DNA of 64,000 nt from Paraimprobicoccus trichonymphae (GCA_036322875.1 AP027925.1:682001-746000); one strand, 5' to 3'. Counted from the first letter of the stretch, positions 9,357 to 19,756 are shown. The notes: generated by a model not told the origin, from the letters alone. Numbers and translations are program-made.

Positions 9357-9931
9357 AATTTTTTATGTTTACTGACGGTAAATTATTAAAAAAGAATTCG
9401 AGATTAAAAAAATATTGAAAATGTGTTTTTGAGTCTTAGTGGAAATGAAACTATAAAAGTTAGACACATTTCGTCAATATTAAATTCAATTTTTAAAGAA
9501 TCAGAAATTGAAAAAACATAAAACATTTATATTAGTTTAATAAATTCAGAAAATTTCGGTAAGTTAGGCAGTGGAATAGTTGTAACTAACTTACATGCAG
9601 CAAGAAAAAAAATTACCAATGACATACAAAGATAGCAAATAAACTATTACTTTAGAAAACATAAAGCAAATACAAAAAAGTTAACTTATTTTTAAGAATT
9701 AGTGATTTATATATTGAAAATTAAAAATAACATCTGTTCAAGTATTTATTAATTGTATATTAAATTTAAAAATATTAACTAATGACCTATAAAGTAAATT
9801 GTGTATACCCGAAGTTTCTTTTTGTACTGTTATAAATGTAAATTCTGCTGTATTAAACTATTTTGATATTTTTTGTTCTAGAACTTAATTCAGATAGCAT
9901 CATTCTTAGGATTGTTTTGTTTTTTTAGTTG
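9357..9931. other. Intergenic with decayed reading frames
   Basis: Short frames such as LSGNETIKVRHISSILNSIF and SGIVVTNLHAARKKITND look like scraps of coding sequence broken by stops, but I cannot name a family. Nothing else is seen. Confidence 0.35.
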
Positions 9932-10183
9932 TTATGAATTTACAACCAACTTGCTACTTTCATATAAATCTTCTGGACAAATATCAATTTCACCATTCCA
10001 CACTACCGTATGACGTGCAATATGAACGGTCTTAAAGAATTCAATGTTCTTTAATGGTTCATAATACCAGTCATCAAGTTGTGATTTCATATCGTAGACT
10101 TTTTTTTCACCATTTGAAAAAGTTATCAATAACTTATAATCCTCAAGTGGTTCTACGCTTTTTGCGTAGTAATACTCATTCAT
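9932..10183 (-). CDS. DUF2442 protein
   Basis: 83 residues with the DUF2442 pattern: a start like KSVEPLEDYKLLITFSNGEKKVYD, a central aromatic stretch, and a C-terminal VVWNGEIDICPEDLYE. These small proteins accompany DUF4160 proteins and are suspected toxin-antitoxin or regulatory pairs, without firm biochemistry. GGGGGTGG precedes the ATG. It lies 17 bases behind the DUF4160 gene in the expected order. Confidence 0.85.
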   Translation of the reverse strand: MNEYYYAKSVEPLEDYKLLITFSNGEKKVYDMKSQLDDWYYEPLKNIEFFKTVHIARHTVVWNGEIDICPEDLYESSKLVVNS

Positions 10184-10200
10184 ATTTAACCACCCCCTTT

Positions 10201-10461
10201 TTAATCTAATGGTTTTATTTTAAATATCGGAAGTTTTTTCATCGCTAATTTCCAATCGGCTTCTAATTCTTCTTTATGAATTTCAATCCATGCTTTTACC
10301 AATCTTCTTTGTTTTCTTGGTAAGTTCCCAGCCAAAATTTCGCCTTCAAACGTAACCGACATTTCGTATTCTCCATACTCAGCGTGTATATGCGGCGGGT
10401 TATGCTCATTTTTAGTAAATATACTTATTATTATACCATAAAACATTGATAATACTGACAT
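10201..10461 (-). CDS. DUF4160 protein
   Basis: 86 residues with the DUF4160 signature: start FYGIIISIFTKNEHNPPHIH, a YGEYEMSV strand and LPRKQRRLVKAWIEIHKEEL. It is the first gene of a two-gene unit with the DUF2442 protein. No convincing ribosome site is seen before the ATG. The pair is intact although the nearby antitoxin relic is not. Function is not established; a TA-like role is inference. Confidence 0.85.
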   Translation of the reverse strand: MSVLSMFYGIIISIFTKNEHNPPHIHAEYGEYEMSVTFEGEILAGNLPRKQRRLVKAWIEIHKEELEADWKLAMKKLPIFKIKPLD

Positions 10462-10765
10462 TTTTTATTCTATTTCATTAATCTTAATTTATGATTGTTA
10501 CTATTTCTTACAATTATATTGTGCCATAAACCCTTAAAAAAGTCAAGTTAAATTACTTGAAAATAAAATTTCTGTTCTCGAAAATAATGTCCTGCTTCAA
10601 CAGATAAACCACATCTATCTTGCTACTCGACTTCTTTTTTTGTGACATAACAGTTCATATTGGTGTTATGTGTACATTTTGTTTTTTGCCACATTGAGTT
10701 TTGCTTAATTTTGTACATTTAACTTATTTTTTAAAACATTATCAAATTTGTGATAATCATTTATA

Positions 10766-10939
10766 TTAGCCACCAACTTTTACAGTATGTTTTAAAACAA
10801 GTCTTCTTACCATTTCTTCCAAAGAAATTCTATCAGTTAAGACTTATTTTATTCTGTATCTATCTTTAATAGTTAGCGGCATTCCCACGATTGACATGGT
10901 AGCATTGACTTTATCGATAATTTTTTCTACATTAGTCAT
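10766..10939 (-). pseudogene. VbhA-like (Fic-associated) antitoxin relic
   Basis: The frame reads MTNVEKIIDKVNATMSIVGM, PLTIKDRYRIK, one in-frame TAA, then VLTDRISLEEMVRRLVLKH TVKV to a stop. Small clostridial antitoxins of the VbhA type, paired with Fic toxins, have this layout. A GGGGGGC-containing site lies before the ATG. The internal stop kills the frame, and no Fic gene follows. Confidence 0.6.
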
Positions 10940-11190
10940 TTTACTGCCCCCCTTACATTTACATTATACCACAAATCCAAAAAAATTAAACTGAATAAAA
11001 TCACTAAATTTACTAATATATCTTTAGAAATCAAAATTAGCATTATTAACATTTAAAAAATAAACTAAGATAGAACGTTTTTTATTTCTACTTGCTTTTA
11101 TTTCTGAGTTCCCCTTTTATGTGAATATATTTTAGTTCTAGTTCATTTTATTCGACAATTTTTTTATTTTACATAAATTATGAAACACCA

Positions 11191-11215
11191 AGGAACCTTA
11201 AAATTTAAGATTCCT
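11191..11215 (-). terminator. Hairpin behind the response regulator gene
   Basis: AGGAACCTTAAA and TTTAAGATTCCT pair (11 of 12 positions) around a one-base loop, 20 bases after the stop of the minus-strand gene. It could act for that gene, but the downstream T-run is not tight. Confidence 0.4.
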
Positions 11216-11236
11216 CACATCTTTATAAAAAAACCA

Positions 11237-11995
11237 TCAGGCACAAACTGCTGGACTAGGCAAAAAATCCTCCTCAGTAGCACCTTTATAACCCACGCCT
11301 CTTAATGTTTTCACATACTTAGGATTTTCAGGTTCATCTTCTATCTTTTTTCTGATATACCTGATATGAACATCTACAGTTCTGATGTTATCTTCGCAAT
11401 CAGCTCCCCAAACTTTTTGAATGATCTGATGTCTATTTAATACTCTACCTTTTGATTTAATTAGAAGAGTAAACATATCAAATTCTTTAGTGGTTAATTC
11501 TACAAAACTACCTCTTTTGGTAATAGTTCTTTTTGCCAAATTTATACTAATTTCTCCGATGTTTATTATCTCTTCAACGTCAAGATTAATTTTCAGATTA
11601 TCATTTCTTCTAATAACTGATTTCACTCTTGCACAAAGTTCTCTTAAACCAAAAGGTTTAGTTACATAATCATCAGCTCCCATTTCAAGAGCAAGGATGC
11701 AATCGACCTCTTCGCTCTTAGCAGTTAATACTATAATAGGAATACTCTTAGTTTCTTTTTCTAAATTTAATCTACCACAAACAGCTAAGCCATCAACATC
11801 CGGCATAATCAAATCTAATATTATCAAATCTGGTTTTTTTTTGTTGATAGCTATCAAAAGATCCTTTCCACTAGAAAATTCTTGAGTCTCAAATCCCTGT
11901 TCATTTAGTGCTACACTAACCGTCTTTCTAACGTTTGATTCGTCATCGGCTATGTATACCAAATTATTTTGTCTATACATCGACACCTTAAACAC
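11237..11995 (-). CDS. OmpR/PhoB-family response regulator (orphan)
   Basis: 252 residues. The receiver is complete: acidic pair ADDE near residue 16, phospho-acceptor in LIILDLIMPDVDG, switch Thr in IIVLTAKS and Lys in DYVTKPFG. A winged-helix output follows (LTTKEFDMFTLLIKSKGRVL; TVDVHIRYIRKKIE; TLRGVGYK). A GTG start at 11995 has AAGGA six bases before it; an in-frame ATG at 11980 is the alternative. No histidine kinase gene is adjacent, so the partner and regulon are unknown. Unlike the Spo0A homologue at 49675, all signalling residues are kept. Confidence 0.9.
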   Translation of the reverse strand: MFKVSMYRQNNLVYIADDESNVRKTVSVALNEQGFETQEFSSGKDLLIAINKKKPDLIILDLIMPDVDGLAVCGRLNLEKETKSIPIIVLTAKSEEVDCILALEMGADDYVTKPFGLRELCARVKSVIRRNDNLKINLDVEEIINIGEISINLAKRTITKRGSFVELTTKEFDMFTLLIKSKGRVLNRHQIIQKVWGADCEDNIRTVDVHIRYIRKKIEDEPENPKYVKTLRGVGYKGATEEDFLPSPAVCA

Positions 11996-12564
11996 AACAC
12001 ATCCTTGATAAATTTTTTAAATATATTTTCGAATATATTTATTCCTTGTGATAATAGTTGAGACAACATTAGATCACTCTACTATTATATGCAACTTTAT
12101 TACTAAATAAAACCAATTGCAATACCTAAATTTAATTTTATTTAATCTTTATTAATATTTATTAAAAATTGTGCCTTAAAAACTAGTTTTATTAATATTA
12201 TTACACAACATTAAAGTCAAATACATTCAAAACATTGTTTAATTAACAAATTTTTCATAATTTATATCATTTTTATTTTTTATTAAATAATATACCAAAA
12301 TATATGAATTTTAAAACCTAACGACAAAACAAATAAAAAAACCTTAGCGGTTATATATGAAATTTATAATTTTTTTGAATTTTTTTTTATTTCTTTTGTA
12401 TTATGAGTTTTACATCGGTAATACTTTAGAAATTATTTGTTCAAAAATATTTGAAAAAACTAATTACACAAAACTTTTATAAAAAAAAACGTAAAACCTA
12501 TGGTTTGATTGTTCTTTAATCGAATAAGGAGTTAAAAATTTTGAATTTTTTTAAAATAAAATTC
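11996..12564. other. Intergenic, no gene recognised
   Basis: Very AT-rich with runs of A and T. It must contain promoters for the flanking genes, but only the tRNA promoter is clear. Confidence 0.5.
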
Positions 12565-12595
12565 TTGACAAAAATTTTTTTTAAATTATTATAAA
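12565..12595 (+). promoter_or_regulatory. tRNA promoter
   Basis: TTGACA at 12565-12570, followed by TATTAT (spacing 16) or TATAAA (spacing 19), about 16-24 bases before the tRNA. Confidence 0.6.
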
Positions 12596-12610
12596 ACATA
12601 TGATTAAATT

Positions 12611-12687
12611 GGGCCATTAGCTCAGTTGGTTAGAGCAACCGGCTCATAACCGGTTGGTCCTAGGTTCGAGCCCTAGATGGCCCACCA
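12611..12687 (+). tRNA. tRNA with CAT anticodon (Met elongator or Ile2)
   Basis: 77 bases including an encoded CCA. The acceptor stem GGGCCAT pairs with ATGGCCC, the D arm is GCTCAGTTGGTTAGAGC, the anticodon loop is CTCATAA on an ACCGG/CCGGT stem, and the T arm contains GGTTCGAGCC. CAT could read Met or, if lysidine-modified, Ile AUA; the sequence alone does not settle it. It is not the initiator because it lacks the G-C run in the anticodon stem and has a fully paired acceptor end. Confidence 0.95.
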
Positions 12688-12717
12688 ATTTTGTATATTT
12701 TTTGAGTATAGTTAGAA

Positions 12718-13098
12718 ATGTGTGGAGATAGAGTTTTTATCGGTGTGGTTGGGAAATTGGGTTGTATTTTTTGCGATATAGTCAATAATGTTGTTAAAGC
12801 GAAAGTAATCTATGAGGATAAAAAAACGATTGCTTTTGATGATCAGGAACCAAAAGCGCCAGTGCATTTTTTGATAATTCCAAAGGAACACATTGAAAGT
12901 TTAAATTTTGTAATTTCTGAAAATAGTGCAGTGATTTCTTATATATTCGAAAACATACCTAAAATTTTTAATAATTTGAATATGCACAAAAGTGATTACA
13001 GAATAGTAAGTAATTGTGGTAAACAAGCGGGTCAAACTGTAAATCATTTACATTTTCATGTTTTGAATGGAAGATATTTAGAATGGCCTCCTGGGTGA
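12718..13098 (+). CDS. HIT-family nucleotide-binding protein
   Basis: Up to 126 residues. The histidine triad HLHFH (NHLHFHVL) sits near the C-terminus, preceded by GQTVNH, and the N-terminus has the zinc-type CIFCDIV motif. HIT hydrolases act on adenosine phosphoramidates and similar nucleotides. The usual start lies just before CIFC: here a TTG at 12757 fits that, while the ATG at 12718 adds 13 atypical residues and neither has a strong ribosome site. It lies 30 bases after the tRNA. Ending WPPG is normal for the family, so it is complete. Confidence 0.88.
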   Translation: MCGDRVFIGVVGKLGCIFCDIVNNVVKAKVIYEDKKTIAFDDQEPKAPVHFLIIPKEHIESLNFVISENSAVISYIFENIPKIFNNLNMHKSDYRIVSNCGKQAGQTVNHLHFHVLNGRYLEWPPG

Positions 13099-13614
13099 GT
13101 ATGTAGTGCTATTTGGGCAAAATTTCGGTGTGCTTTTTATAAGAAACATTAAATAATCAAAGCGGGTTTGCTTGTTTGTTTCTATTTTTAAATGTTACAA
13201 AATATATGTTTAATGCTTTATTAAGCAGTTAACAAAAAAATACTTAAATAAAATCAAAATTAAACACTTGTTTTGGAGGATTCGAAATTTCAGACTAATT
13301 AAGGGAAGTATTTGTTCTTCAAGGAACAAAGAAGTACACAAGTTTTTAATTGATCATAATATTAATACTAAGTTATTTGGTAAAAAAATTGATTATACAT
13401 AAACTTTGAACACAACTAAAAATTTACAAAGAATAAAAAAAACAGTGAATTTAATATCATTCCAAACATAATATGTTAGACTTTCTTAGGTCATATAATT
13501 AGGTTTAATATGCGAACAATTTATAAAAAAGATAGATAATAATAGTATATATATTATTAAAAGGTTTTACGGGGATAATGATAAATTAAAAGTCTAAAAA
13601 TCAAAATCTTAATC
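13099..13614. other. Intergenic, decayed
   Basis: A GGAGG-like site near 13275 is followed by a short frame without ATG (FRLIKGSICSSRNKEVHKFL) that I cannot assign. No repeat or RNA gene is recognised. Confidence 0.35.
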
Positions 13615-14121
13615 ATGAATTCTATATTTACTGTAATTTCTATAATTTTAAGTATTTTTATAAAAATTCCAGTTAATTTTAGTTTGCCATTTTTAAAATT
13701 AGAAATTTCAGATTCTATAATTTTAATTGTATCAGTAATTTTAGGGATAAGGTCCGGCGTTTATATTTTGATAACCGTAAATATTTTAAGAACTTTATTT
13801 TTCAGCACTGCAAGTTGGATTGGTTTTATAATCAGAAGTTTAAACATAATTTTAATTTTTATTTTTTATTATTTTTTTAAATCTAAAAACATAATATTTA
13901 AATATTTTTTGATAATTTTTGGTACAGCTTTATTTTTAGCAATAAAGATACCTTTGAACTATTTTTTTTGGGTTCACATTTTTGGAATATCTCGAAATGT
14001 TTTAGATATTTTAGTTTTCAAAGTTATAGTTCCATTTAATATTATAAAAGTTTTATCTAACTATTTTTTAGCAATTATATTTATAAAACCAATAAAAATG
14101 CTCTCAGATAAGTTCTTATGA
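13615..14121 (+). CDS. ECF transporter S component, RibU-like
   Basis: 168 residues, almost wholly hydrophobic with about six membrane segments. The pattern FLKLEISDSIILIVSVILG near the start and PFNIIKVLSNYF near the end is that of riboflavin-type ECF S components, which bind a vitamin and work with a shared energising module encoded elsewhere. ATG at 13615 lacks a good ribosome site and in-frame codons upstream are open for a short way, so the start is uncertain. No FMN riboswitch is seen upstream. Substrate by resemblance only. Confidence 0.65.
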   Translation: MNSIFTVISIILSIFIKIPVNFSLPFLKLEISDSIILIVSVILGIRSGVYILITVNILRTLFFSTASWIGFIIRSLNIILIFIFYYFFKSKNIIFKYFLIIFGTALFLAIKIPLNYFFWVHIFGISRNVLDILVFKVIVPFNIIKVLSNYFLAIIFIKPIKMLSDKFL

Positions 14122-14130
14122 AAAAAATTG

Positions 14131-14850
14131 AGAAAACCGCTAAACTAAAGTTTAGGTTGACAAAAAAGTAATAAATTTCTATAGTCAAAAATACTTAAAC
14201 TTCTACTATGAATAATTAAAGTTTTGAAACAACAGACAACTATAGGGATTTGAGAATTACATTTTTCAGTTTTAGTAGAAAAAATTTTTTGGTCTAGAGG
14301 ATACTTTGTATCAAGCGTGTTGACCGAGGTAATGTTAAATTACATACAAAATCAAGGAAACTAAAACGGAAAAGGCATTTAAATTTAGAATATATCCGAA
14401 TAAAAAACAAATCGATACAATACAAAAAACGTTTGAATGTTGTCGTTTTGTATGAAATTATTATCTTGCTAAACGAATTAATCGGTATAAATTTGCGAGA
14501 TTAGCGATGAATTACAATGCACATGTTCAAGAGATTTAACACAACTAAAAAAAGTAGATTCTACTGTTGAACAGTCAATATTAAAAGATTTAGACTATAT
14601 TTATGAAAATTTTCACATAAGGTTAATAAAAAAATTCGGGATTTATGAGGTTTAAAAGTAAAAAAATTCCAAAAAATCTTTGTTTCAAAGAAAATTTCAG
14701 AAAAAATTATTTCAATTACGTTAAATCAAAATTCAAATACCGTCGAATTTACATGAATTTACGCTTGAAATGAAATGGAGTTTACTTACCATAAGACAGG
14801 TAGCCACAGAGAGCGCAGAACCAATAATCTGTGCAAGGCAAAGTGTCAAG
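14131..14850 (+). mobile_element. IS200/IS605-type element, tnpB internally deleted
   Basis: The left end repeats the hairpin motif of the dispersed repeats (ACCGCTAAACTAAAGTTTAG then TTGACA). The tnpB start at 14366 is ACG where the copy at 49424 has ATG, then KAFKFRIYPNKKQID. Frames break repeatedly; a later piece reads MRFKSKKIPKNLCF. It is joined near 14755 to a right end (GAATTTACGCTTGAAATG ... GGCAAAGTGTCAA) shared with the five small repeats. The terminal bases supply the stop codon of the sortase gene on the other strand. Confidence 0.75.
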
Positions 14851-15802
14851 ATTGTTTATTATTCACAACAGCTGTTTTAAAATCTGGATATTTAGGTGGT
14901 TTACCTCCCCTTTTTTCATAATATTTATCTGGCATTAATGGATTTTTATTTCTTTCAATTTTTTCTATATCTACAAAACTTTCTTCGCCTTCTCTAACTT
15001 CTCTTGCAACTACAACCATTCTAGAATTTTCAAACTCATAAGAGCAAGTTGAAAGAGTAATTAAATTATCATTTTTACTTATATCAACGGGAAATTTGTA
15101 TAAACTTCTTATTTTTATGTTGTAAACAAATTCTAGAAAAGCCTCTTCGCTTGGAAAATCAGATATTAGATAATTAAAAACTTTTCCATCTTCTGGGCAA
15201 ATATCAGCTTTAAAAACAGAGATAACCTTAAATTCTGTTAATTTTTCTGGTGTATCAAATTTTATAATCGAGGCTTTTTTGCAAAAATCTTCATTTTGAT
15301 ACTTTAATAAATCAGCAAACATAGTTCCATCACGCATACTGTGTCCATGTATTAAAATATTTTTTGATGTTTCTTGCAAATTACATGAATTATCAAGAAA
15401 AATACTTCCATATCGAGTTTTCGCCTTATTACAATCATGATCTATATAAAAGTAAATTTTTTTATCTAAGTCTTTAGACTGTTGAAGAACTGGGTAGTCT
15501 ATATTACTTCCTTCAATATTTATCCAACCTTTTATATCTGGATTCACTTTTAATAAATCTTCAAATTTTATATATTCTTTTGGTTCTTCTTGCTTAACTA
15601 TTTCAGTTGTTTCAACTTCTATTTTTTCTGATCCTTCACTATTAATATTATTATCCTTGTAGTAAATTTCTTTAATGTTTTGAGTGCTTTTTCTTGATAT
15701 ATATGAATCAATAATTAAGTTTCTAACTAAAATTAAAGTTAGATATATAAACGTTAATATTGACAAATAATAAATCAGCTTGCTAAAATACTTTTTTTTC
15801 AT
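14846..15802 (-). CDS. srtB: Class B sortase
   Basis: 318 residues. Signal anchor at residues 10-30 (YYLSILTFIYLTLILVRNL), then a sortase B core: catalytic His in NILIHGHSM, catalytic Cys in ITLSTCSYEF and Arg in NSRMVVVAR, with the class B features KGWINIEGSNIDYPVLQ and YGSIFLD. It attaches proteins to peptidoglycan or makes pili; no substrate with a sorting signal is visible in the window. The C-terminus ends KTAVVNNKQS and its TGA is supplied by the end of the IS605-type element, so the native tail was probably altered by insertion, without touching the catalytic core. Confidence 0.92.
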   Translation of the reverse strand: MKKKYFSKLIYYLSILTFIYLTLILVRNLIIDSYISRKSTQNIKEIYYKDNNINSEGSEKIEVETTEIVKQEEPKEYIKFEDLLKVNPDIKGWINIEGSNIDYPVLQQSKDLDKKIYFYIDHDCNKAKTRYGSIFLDNSCNLQETSKNILIHGHSMRDGTMFADLLKYQNEDFCKKASIIKFDTPEKLTEFKVISVFKADICPEDGKVFNYLISDFPSEEAFLEFVYNIKIRSLYKFPVDISKNDNLITLSTCSYEFENSRMVVVAREVREGEESFVDIEKIERNKNPLMPDKYYEKRGGKPPKYPDFKTAVVNNKQS

Positions 15803-15881
15803 TTTTTCAACACTTTCGACTTTTTTTGTTTTATAATATTAGTAGTTTGAAGTTTTAATGTAAAAATTCGGGGTAATTTTT

Positions 15882-16829
15882 ATTTTTTATTTTTTGTATG
15901 GGAAAGAGAAATATTTAGTCAAAGAAAAAGAAAATATAATACTAAAAAACAAAAAAAAATTATTTGATTTTGCTAAATTTGATGGAGAAGACTTAGATTT
16001 GGACGAGTTGTCTGTTTGTTTGAAAACTTTTCCTGCGCTAAGTGAGAAAAAATATGTTTTAATCAGCAATTTAGACTTAGAAACTTTAAGAGAAAAAGAT
16101 TTAGAAATTTTAAAAAATTTAATATTAGATTTACATGATTTTGTGGTTTTAGTCGTAAGTCAAAATTTAATAAATTCAGATAAAAATACTAAAATTTTTG
16201 TAAATTTTGTCTCTAAAATAAAAAACTCAGAAATAATAGAATTTTCAGAAAAATCTGTAAATATAGCAAGTAAAATTTCTGAATGGACAAAAAAACATAA
16301 TAAAAAAATAAACAGAACGAATATAAATTTGCTAGTTAGCAGATGCGGAAAAGATTTGAATAATTTAAAAAATGAAATCGACAAGTTGTGCTTTTTCGAA
16401 AAAAATTTAGAAATAACTTCAAATTCTATAATAAAAATATCAAATTTAAGTCATGATTATAAAGTTTTTGAAATATCTAAAATTATACTTTCTGGAGATC
16501 TCTTTGAGATTTATAATTTTCTTGAAAAACTCTTTTGTAAAAATCCGGATATTTTTTATGTTTTAAATACAATTTCTATAACTTATATTAATTTATATAA
16601 AATAAAATTAGCTGTAATAAATAAAAAAAATATTGAAGAAATAAGTAAACTATTTGGTTATACTAATAAAAAATTTAAACTTAGATTAGATTTAGAAACT
16701 TCTAGTAAAATCAGTTTAGAAAAGATTAAAAAAAATTTAAATTTACTCTTAGAAAGTGATTTAATATTAAAAACATCTACAATTTGTTCTCATTTTATAC
16801 TAAATTATTTAATTATAAATTTAGTGTAG
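15882..16829 (+). CDS. holA: DNA polymerase III delta subunit (clamp loader)
   Basis: About 315 residues. The N-terminus FLYGKEKYLVKEK is the diagnostic start of HolA, followed by the three-domain delta fold with a C-terminal helical part (DIFYVLNTISITYINLYKIK). Delta opens the sliding clamp. Homologues begin a few residues before the LYG motif: here that leaves ATT at 15882 (GGGG 8 bases upstream) or a TTG at 15894 directly before YGKEK, and no ATG. This is one of several genes here with an unexpected start. The minus-strand sortase gene lies back to back. Confidence 0.85.
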   Translation: MFYFLYGKEKYLVKEKENIILKNKKKLFDFAKFDGEDLDLDELSVCLKTFPALSEKKYVLISNLDLETLREKDLEILKNLILDLHDFVVLVVSQNLINSDKNTKIFVNFVSKIKNSEIIEFSEKSVNIASKISEWTKKHNKKINRTNINLLVSRCGKDLNNLKNEIDKLCFFEKNLEITSNSIIKISNLSHDYKVFEISKIILSGDLFEIYNFLEKLFCKNPDIFYVLNTISITYINLYKIKLAVINKKNIEEISKLFGYTNKKFKLRLDLETSSKISLEKIKKNLNLLLESDLILKTSTICSHFILNYLIINLV

Positions 16830-17284
16830 TTATTAAATTAAGATTTGTTTTTGGAATAAAGTATTCTCTGTGCCAAAAAAACTCATATGTGAAACGTGCT
16901 AAATTGGGTTATATAATATCCAACAAATTTATCAGAATCCTAATATCCATGCTCACCTCAATTTAGATAATTTTCATTTTTGAGATGTACACCGGTTGAA
17001 CAAAATTTAACAAGATTCAATGCATAAAAATGGGGTAACTAATAATGTAAGAACCATATTTATACGCAAAGTTTGTTATATTGTTTTCAATATTAGCGTA
17101 TAGTTAATTTCTGTATGATTTATCTGATTAAAATGGAATTTAGTGATTTTTCTCACATATTTTACATAAAAAATTGTGTTTATTTTGTATAATAATATTA
17201 ACAGTGGAATTTTTTCATAGCAAACTTAATATAAGTCTTTGTAAAGCAAAAAATCTAGTTTAAAAAATTAAGGAGCTTTAGAAA
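16830..17284. other. Intergenic
   Basis: No gene recognised. A TATAAT at about 17188 could be the -10 of the next gene. AAGGAG precedes the ATG at 17285. Confidence 0.4.
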
Positions 17285-18301
17285 ATGAATTTAAAATCTA
17301 GTTTAAATGCATTGATTATAATCATTTCTCTGATTGCGCTTGTTTATTTTTGTTTATCTGAAAATGGGTTCTCTGACTTAATTTTTAATATAAAAAATTT
17401 AAATATTTTTTGGTTTATAATGTCATTCATTTCCCATTTTTTGAATATTACTATAGATTCTATTATTATTTTTATTCTTACAAAAAATATAAAAAACGAT
17501 TATAAATTCAAGCAAGCATTGAAAACTTGCGCCGTAGGCCAATTTTTCAGTTCGATTACACCAGGTGGAGTAGCTGGTCAGCCAATGCAAGTATACTCTA
17601 TGTCAAAACAAAATGTTTCTACTGGAAATTCAAGTTCTGTCTTGATTCAAAGGTTTTTAATATATCAAACAACTATAACTATATATGGTTTGATTTTTAT
17701 ACTTTGGAAAAGATCTTATTTTACCAAGCAAATATCGAAAATGACTAATTTACTAATGTTAATTGGACTTGCTTCGCATGCTTTTATAATTTTTCTCTTA
17801 TTGATATTTTCTTTAAAAAGAAAATTTACAGAAAATTTGATAAATATTTTTATAAAATTAATTTCTAAATTAAAGTTAATAAAAAATCCTGAAAAGCAAA
17901 TTTTAAAAATAAAAACCCAATTAGATAGTTTCCATAAAAACAATTCTGAATTGTATAAAAACAGTATTTTATTATTAAAATTATATTTATTAACTATAGT
18001 TCAACTTTTTTGTATATTTGTTATACCTTATTTAATTTATAGAGCTTTTAATTTTAATCAAGCAAATATATTCGATATTTTAGCTGCTCAGTCATTTGTA
18101 ATGATGTGTACAAGCCTTTTTCCAATGCCTGGTGGCGCAGGGGCTGCAGAAATTAGTTTTTTTGCTTTTTTTAGTAACTTTTTTATAAATAATACACTGA
18201 AACCTGCTATGTTACTATGGAGAATCATAACTTATTTTTTAACTATTTTAGTTACCGCCCCATTTTCCAGAATAAAAAAACATAATGAATCTATTCAGTA
18301 G
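17285..18301 (+). CDS. Lysylphosphatidylglycerol synthase TM-region / flippase-like membrane protein
   Basis: 338 residues with about eight hydrophobic segments. Two hallmark motifs of the UPF0104/AglD-YbhN group are present: GQFFSSITPGGVAGQP near residue 80 and FPMPGGAGAAE near 278. The domain is the membrane part of lipid aminoacyl transferases and also occurs alone, where it is thought to flip or handle lipids. The soluble synthase domain is absent, so lysyl transfer is not expected. A good AAGGAG site precedes the ATG. Single gene; intact. Confidence 0.85.
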   Translation: MNLKSSLNALIIIISLIALVYFCLSENGFSDLIFNIKNLNIFWFIMSFISHFLNITIDSIIIFILTKNIKNDYKFKQALKTCAVGQFFSSITPGGVAGQPMQVYSMSKQNVSTGNSSSVLIQRFLIYQTTITIYGLIFILWKRSYFTKQISKMTNLLMLIGLASHAFIIFLLLIFSLKRKFTENLINIFIKLISKLKLIKNPEKQILKIKTQLDSFHKNNSELYKNSILLLKLYLLTIVQLFCIFVIPYLIYRAFNFNQANIFDILAAQSFVMMCTSLFPMPGGAGAAEISFFAFFSNFFINNTLKPAMLLWRIITYFLTILVTAPFSRIKKHNESIQ

Positions 18302-18410
18302 TAAAAAAATTAAAAATGTATTGGCAAACAGATGTACTTATATTTTATATCACAATAATTTTAATAATAATTTCGAAGACAATACATAAAAATTGCGGAT
18401 CTAGTAAAGT

Positions 18411-19225
18411 AGACCTGTCCTAAAACTTTAAAATAATGCTAAAATTTTAGAAAGGACAATAAAAATAGAATTGAAAAGTTACCAGAAACAAAATATTTAG
18501 TAACATTCGGAATAAGAAAACCAACATTTGAAACAAAGCACGCGATCCTCTAAAGCGCATACAAGGAGATGCGAAAAAAGGCGGTAGAGCGCGAAAATTG
18601 AGTGTTTTGGATATGCTAATTATTATGCTTGGATATTACCACGACTACCACACAATGGAAAATTTGGGCTTTGATTATGGTGTATCTAAACAATGAATTT
18701 CCGAGGCTGTTGCATGGCATGGGTCGAACAAACTTTAATCAAAGATGGAACATTTTCATTGCTGTCAAAACGCGAATTAATCAAGGAAAACACCACGCGA
18801 TAATTGATGTTACAGAATGCGAAACCGAGCGTCCAAAACATGGACAAAAAGCTTCATATTCGGGTAAAAAAAGACACACAATAAAAGACCAAATAGTCAT
18901 AAACGGTGACACAAAACAAATTATAGGTATTTATGAAGAAAAAGGTTCTGTGCATGATTTGGAGATTTTTAAGCGCAGCAAATTTCATTTGTTGAAAGAT
19001 ATTTTATTTATTGGCGACAAAGGATATCATGGCCTAAAATTCTACCATTCAAATAGTTTGACGCTATATAAAAATCCGAAAAATGGCGAACTTACTGACG
19101 GTTTAATTCACAAATTTCAAGTTACAGAATTCGCATCTAACACGTAAATCATCGTAATACAAACACAACCTTCTTAGTTTTACTAAATTTTATTTTAGCC
19201 ATTTATAATTTTCAAATACGAACCA
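18411..19225 (+). mobile_element. IS5-like (group A) element, copy 1, decayed
   Basis: The left end AGACCTGTCCTAAAAC is the exact complement of the right end of copy 3 (53779-53794). The transposase has frame breaks and stops: LPETKYLVTFG, then a stop replacing CGA before ISEA-type residues, then an open stretch (VTECETERPKHGQKASYSGK; FIGDKGYHGLKFYHS) to 19147. The right terminal repeat has decayed. Confidence 0.8.
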
Positions 19226-19333
19226 TCTCGTTTCTATCTATTAGCAAATCTTTGTATTTTATGCATAGGAAACAGAAAATTTCTCCAAAATTCACCCATC
19301 CCACTTCGACACGTACCCAGGTTTTGGTTGTGT

Positions 19334-19607
19334 GGCAAGCCGGGCGGCGTAAACTTTCAAATATCAAATCAGCAATATGTATATTAACTGTTCTATCAAG
19401 GAAGTTTTAAATATATAAAAATATTTTATCTTTTTTGATTATGCTCTAAAATAGTTTATAAATAAAATTAAATGTAGCAATTTTATTTTGTGATAATTAG
19501 AATGGCTAAAATTACAGCAAAATATGTATAAATCTGAAATCAAATTAATAATAATAAAAATGTTCATGGTGAAATTTGTTAAATTTTAAGTTTTTTGAAA
19601 TATATTT
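19334..19607. repeat. Long dispersed repeat pair, copy 1
   Basis: Nearly identical to 52500-52834, starting GGCAAGCCGGGCGGCGTA and ending near TTAAGTTTTTTGAAA. About 60 bases present in the other copy are missing here. It lies beside an IS5 group A copy, as the other one does. It contains a short ATGGCTAAAATTACAG start but no sustained frame. Identity unknown. Confidence 0.7.
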
Positions 19608-19756
19608 TTTGTGTAACCAAACAAATCGTCTAATACAACGTCTTACATTACGTGATACAGCTATAAAATTTTTAAAAACCTTTAATTCTCTAATTATGTT
19701 TTATGTTTTTTACATACTTTATTTTTTTACGAGTATGTTTTACAAACACAATTGCT

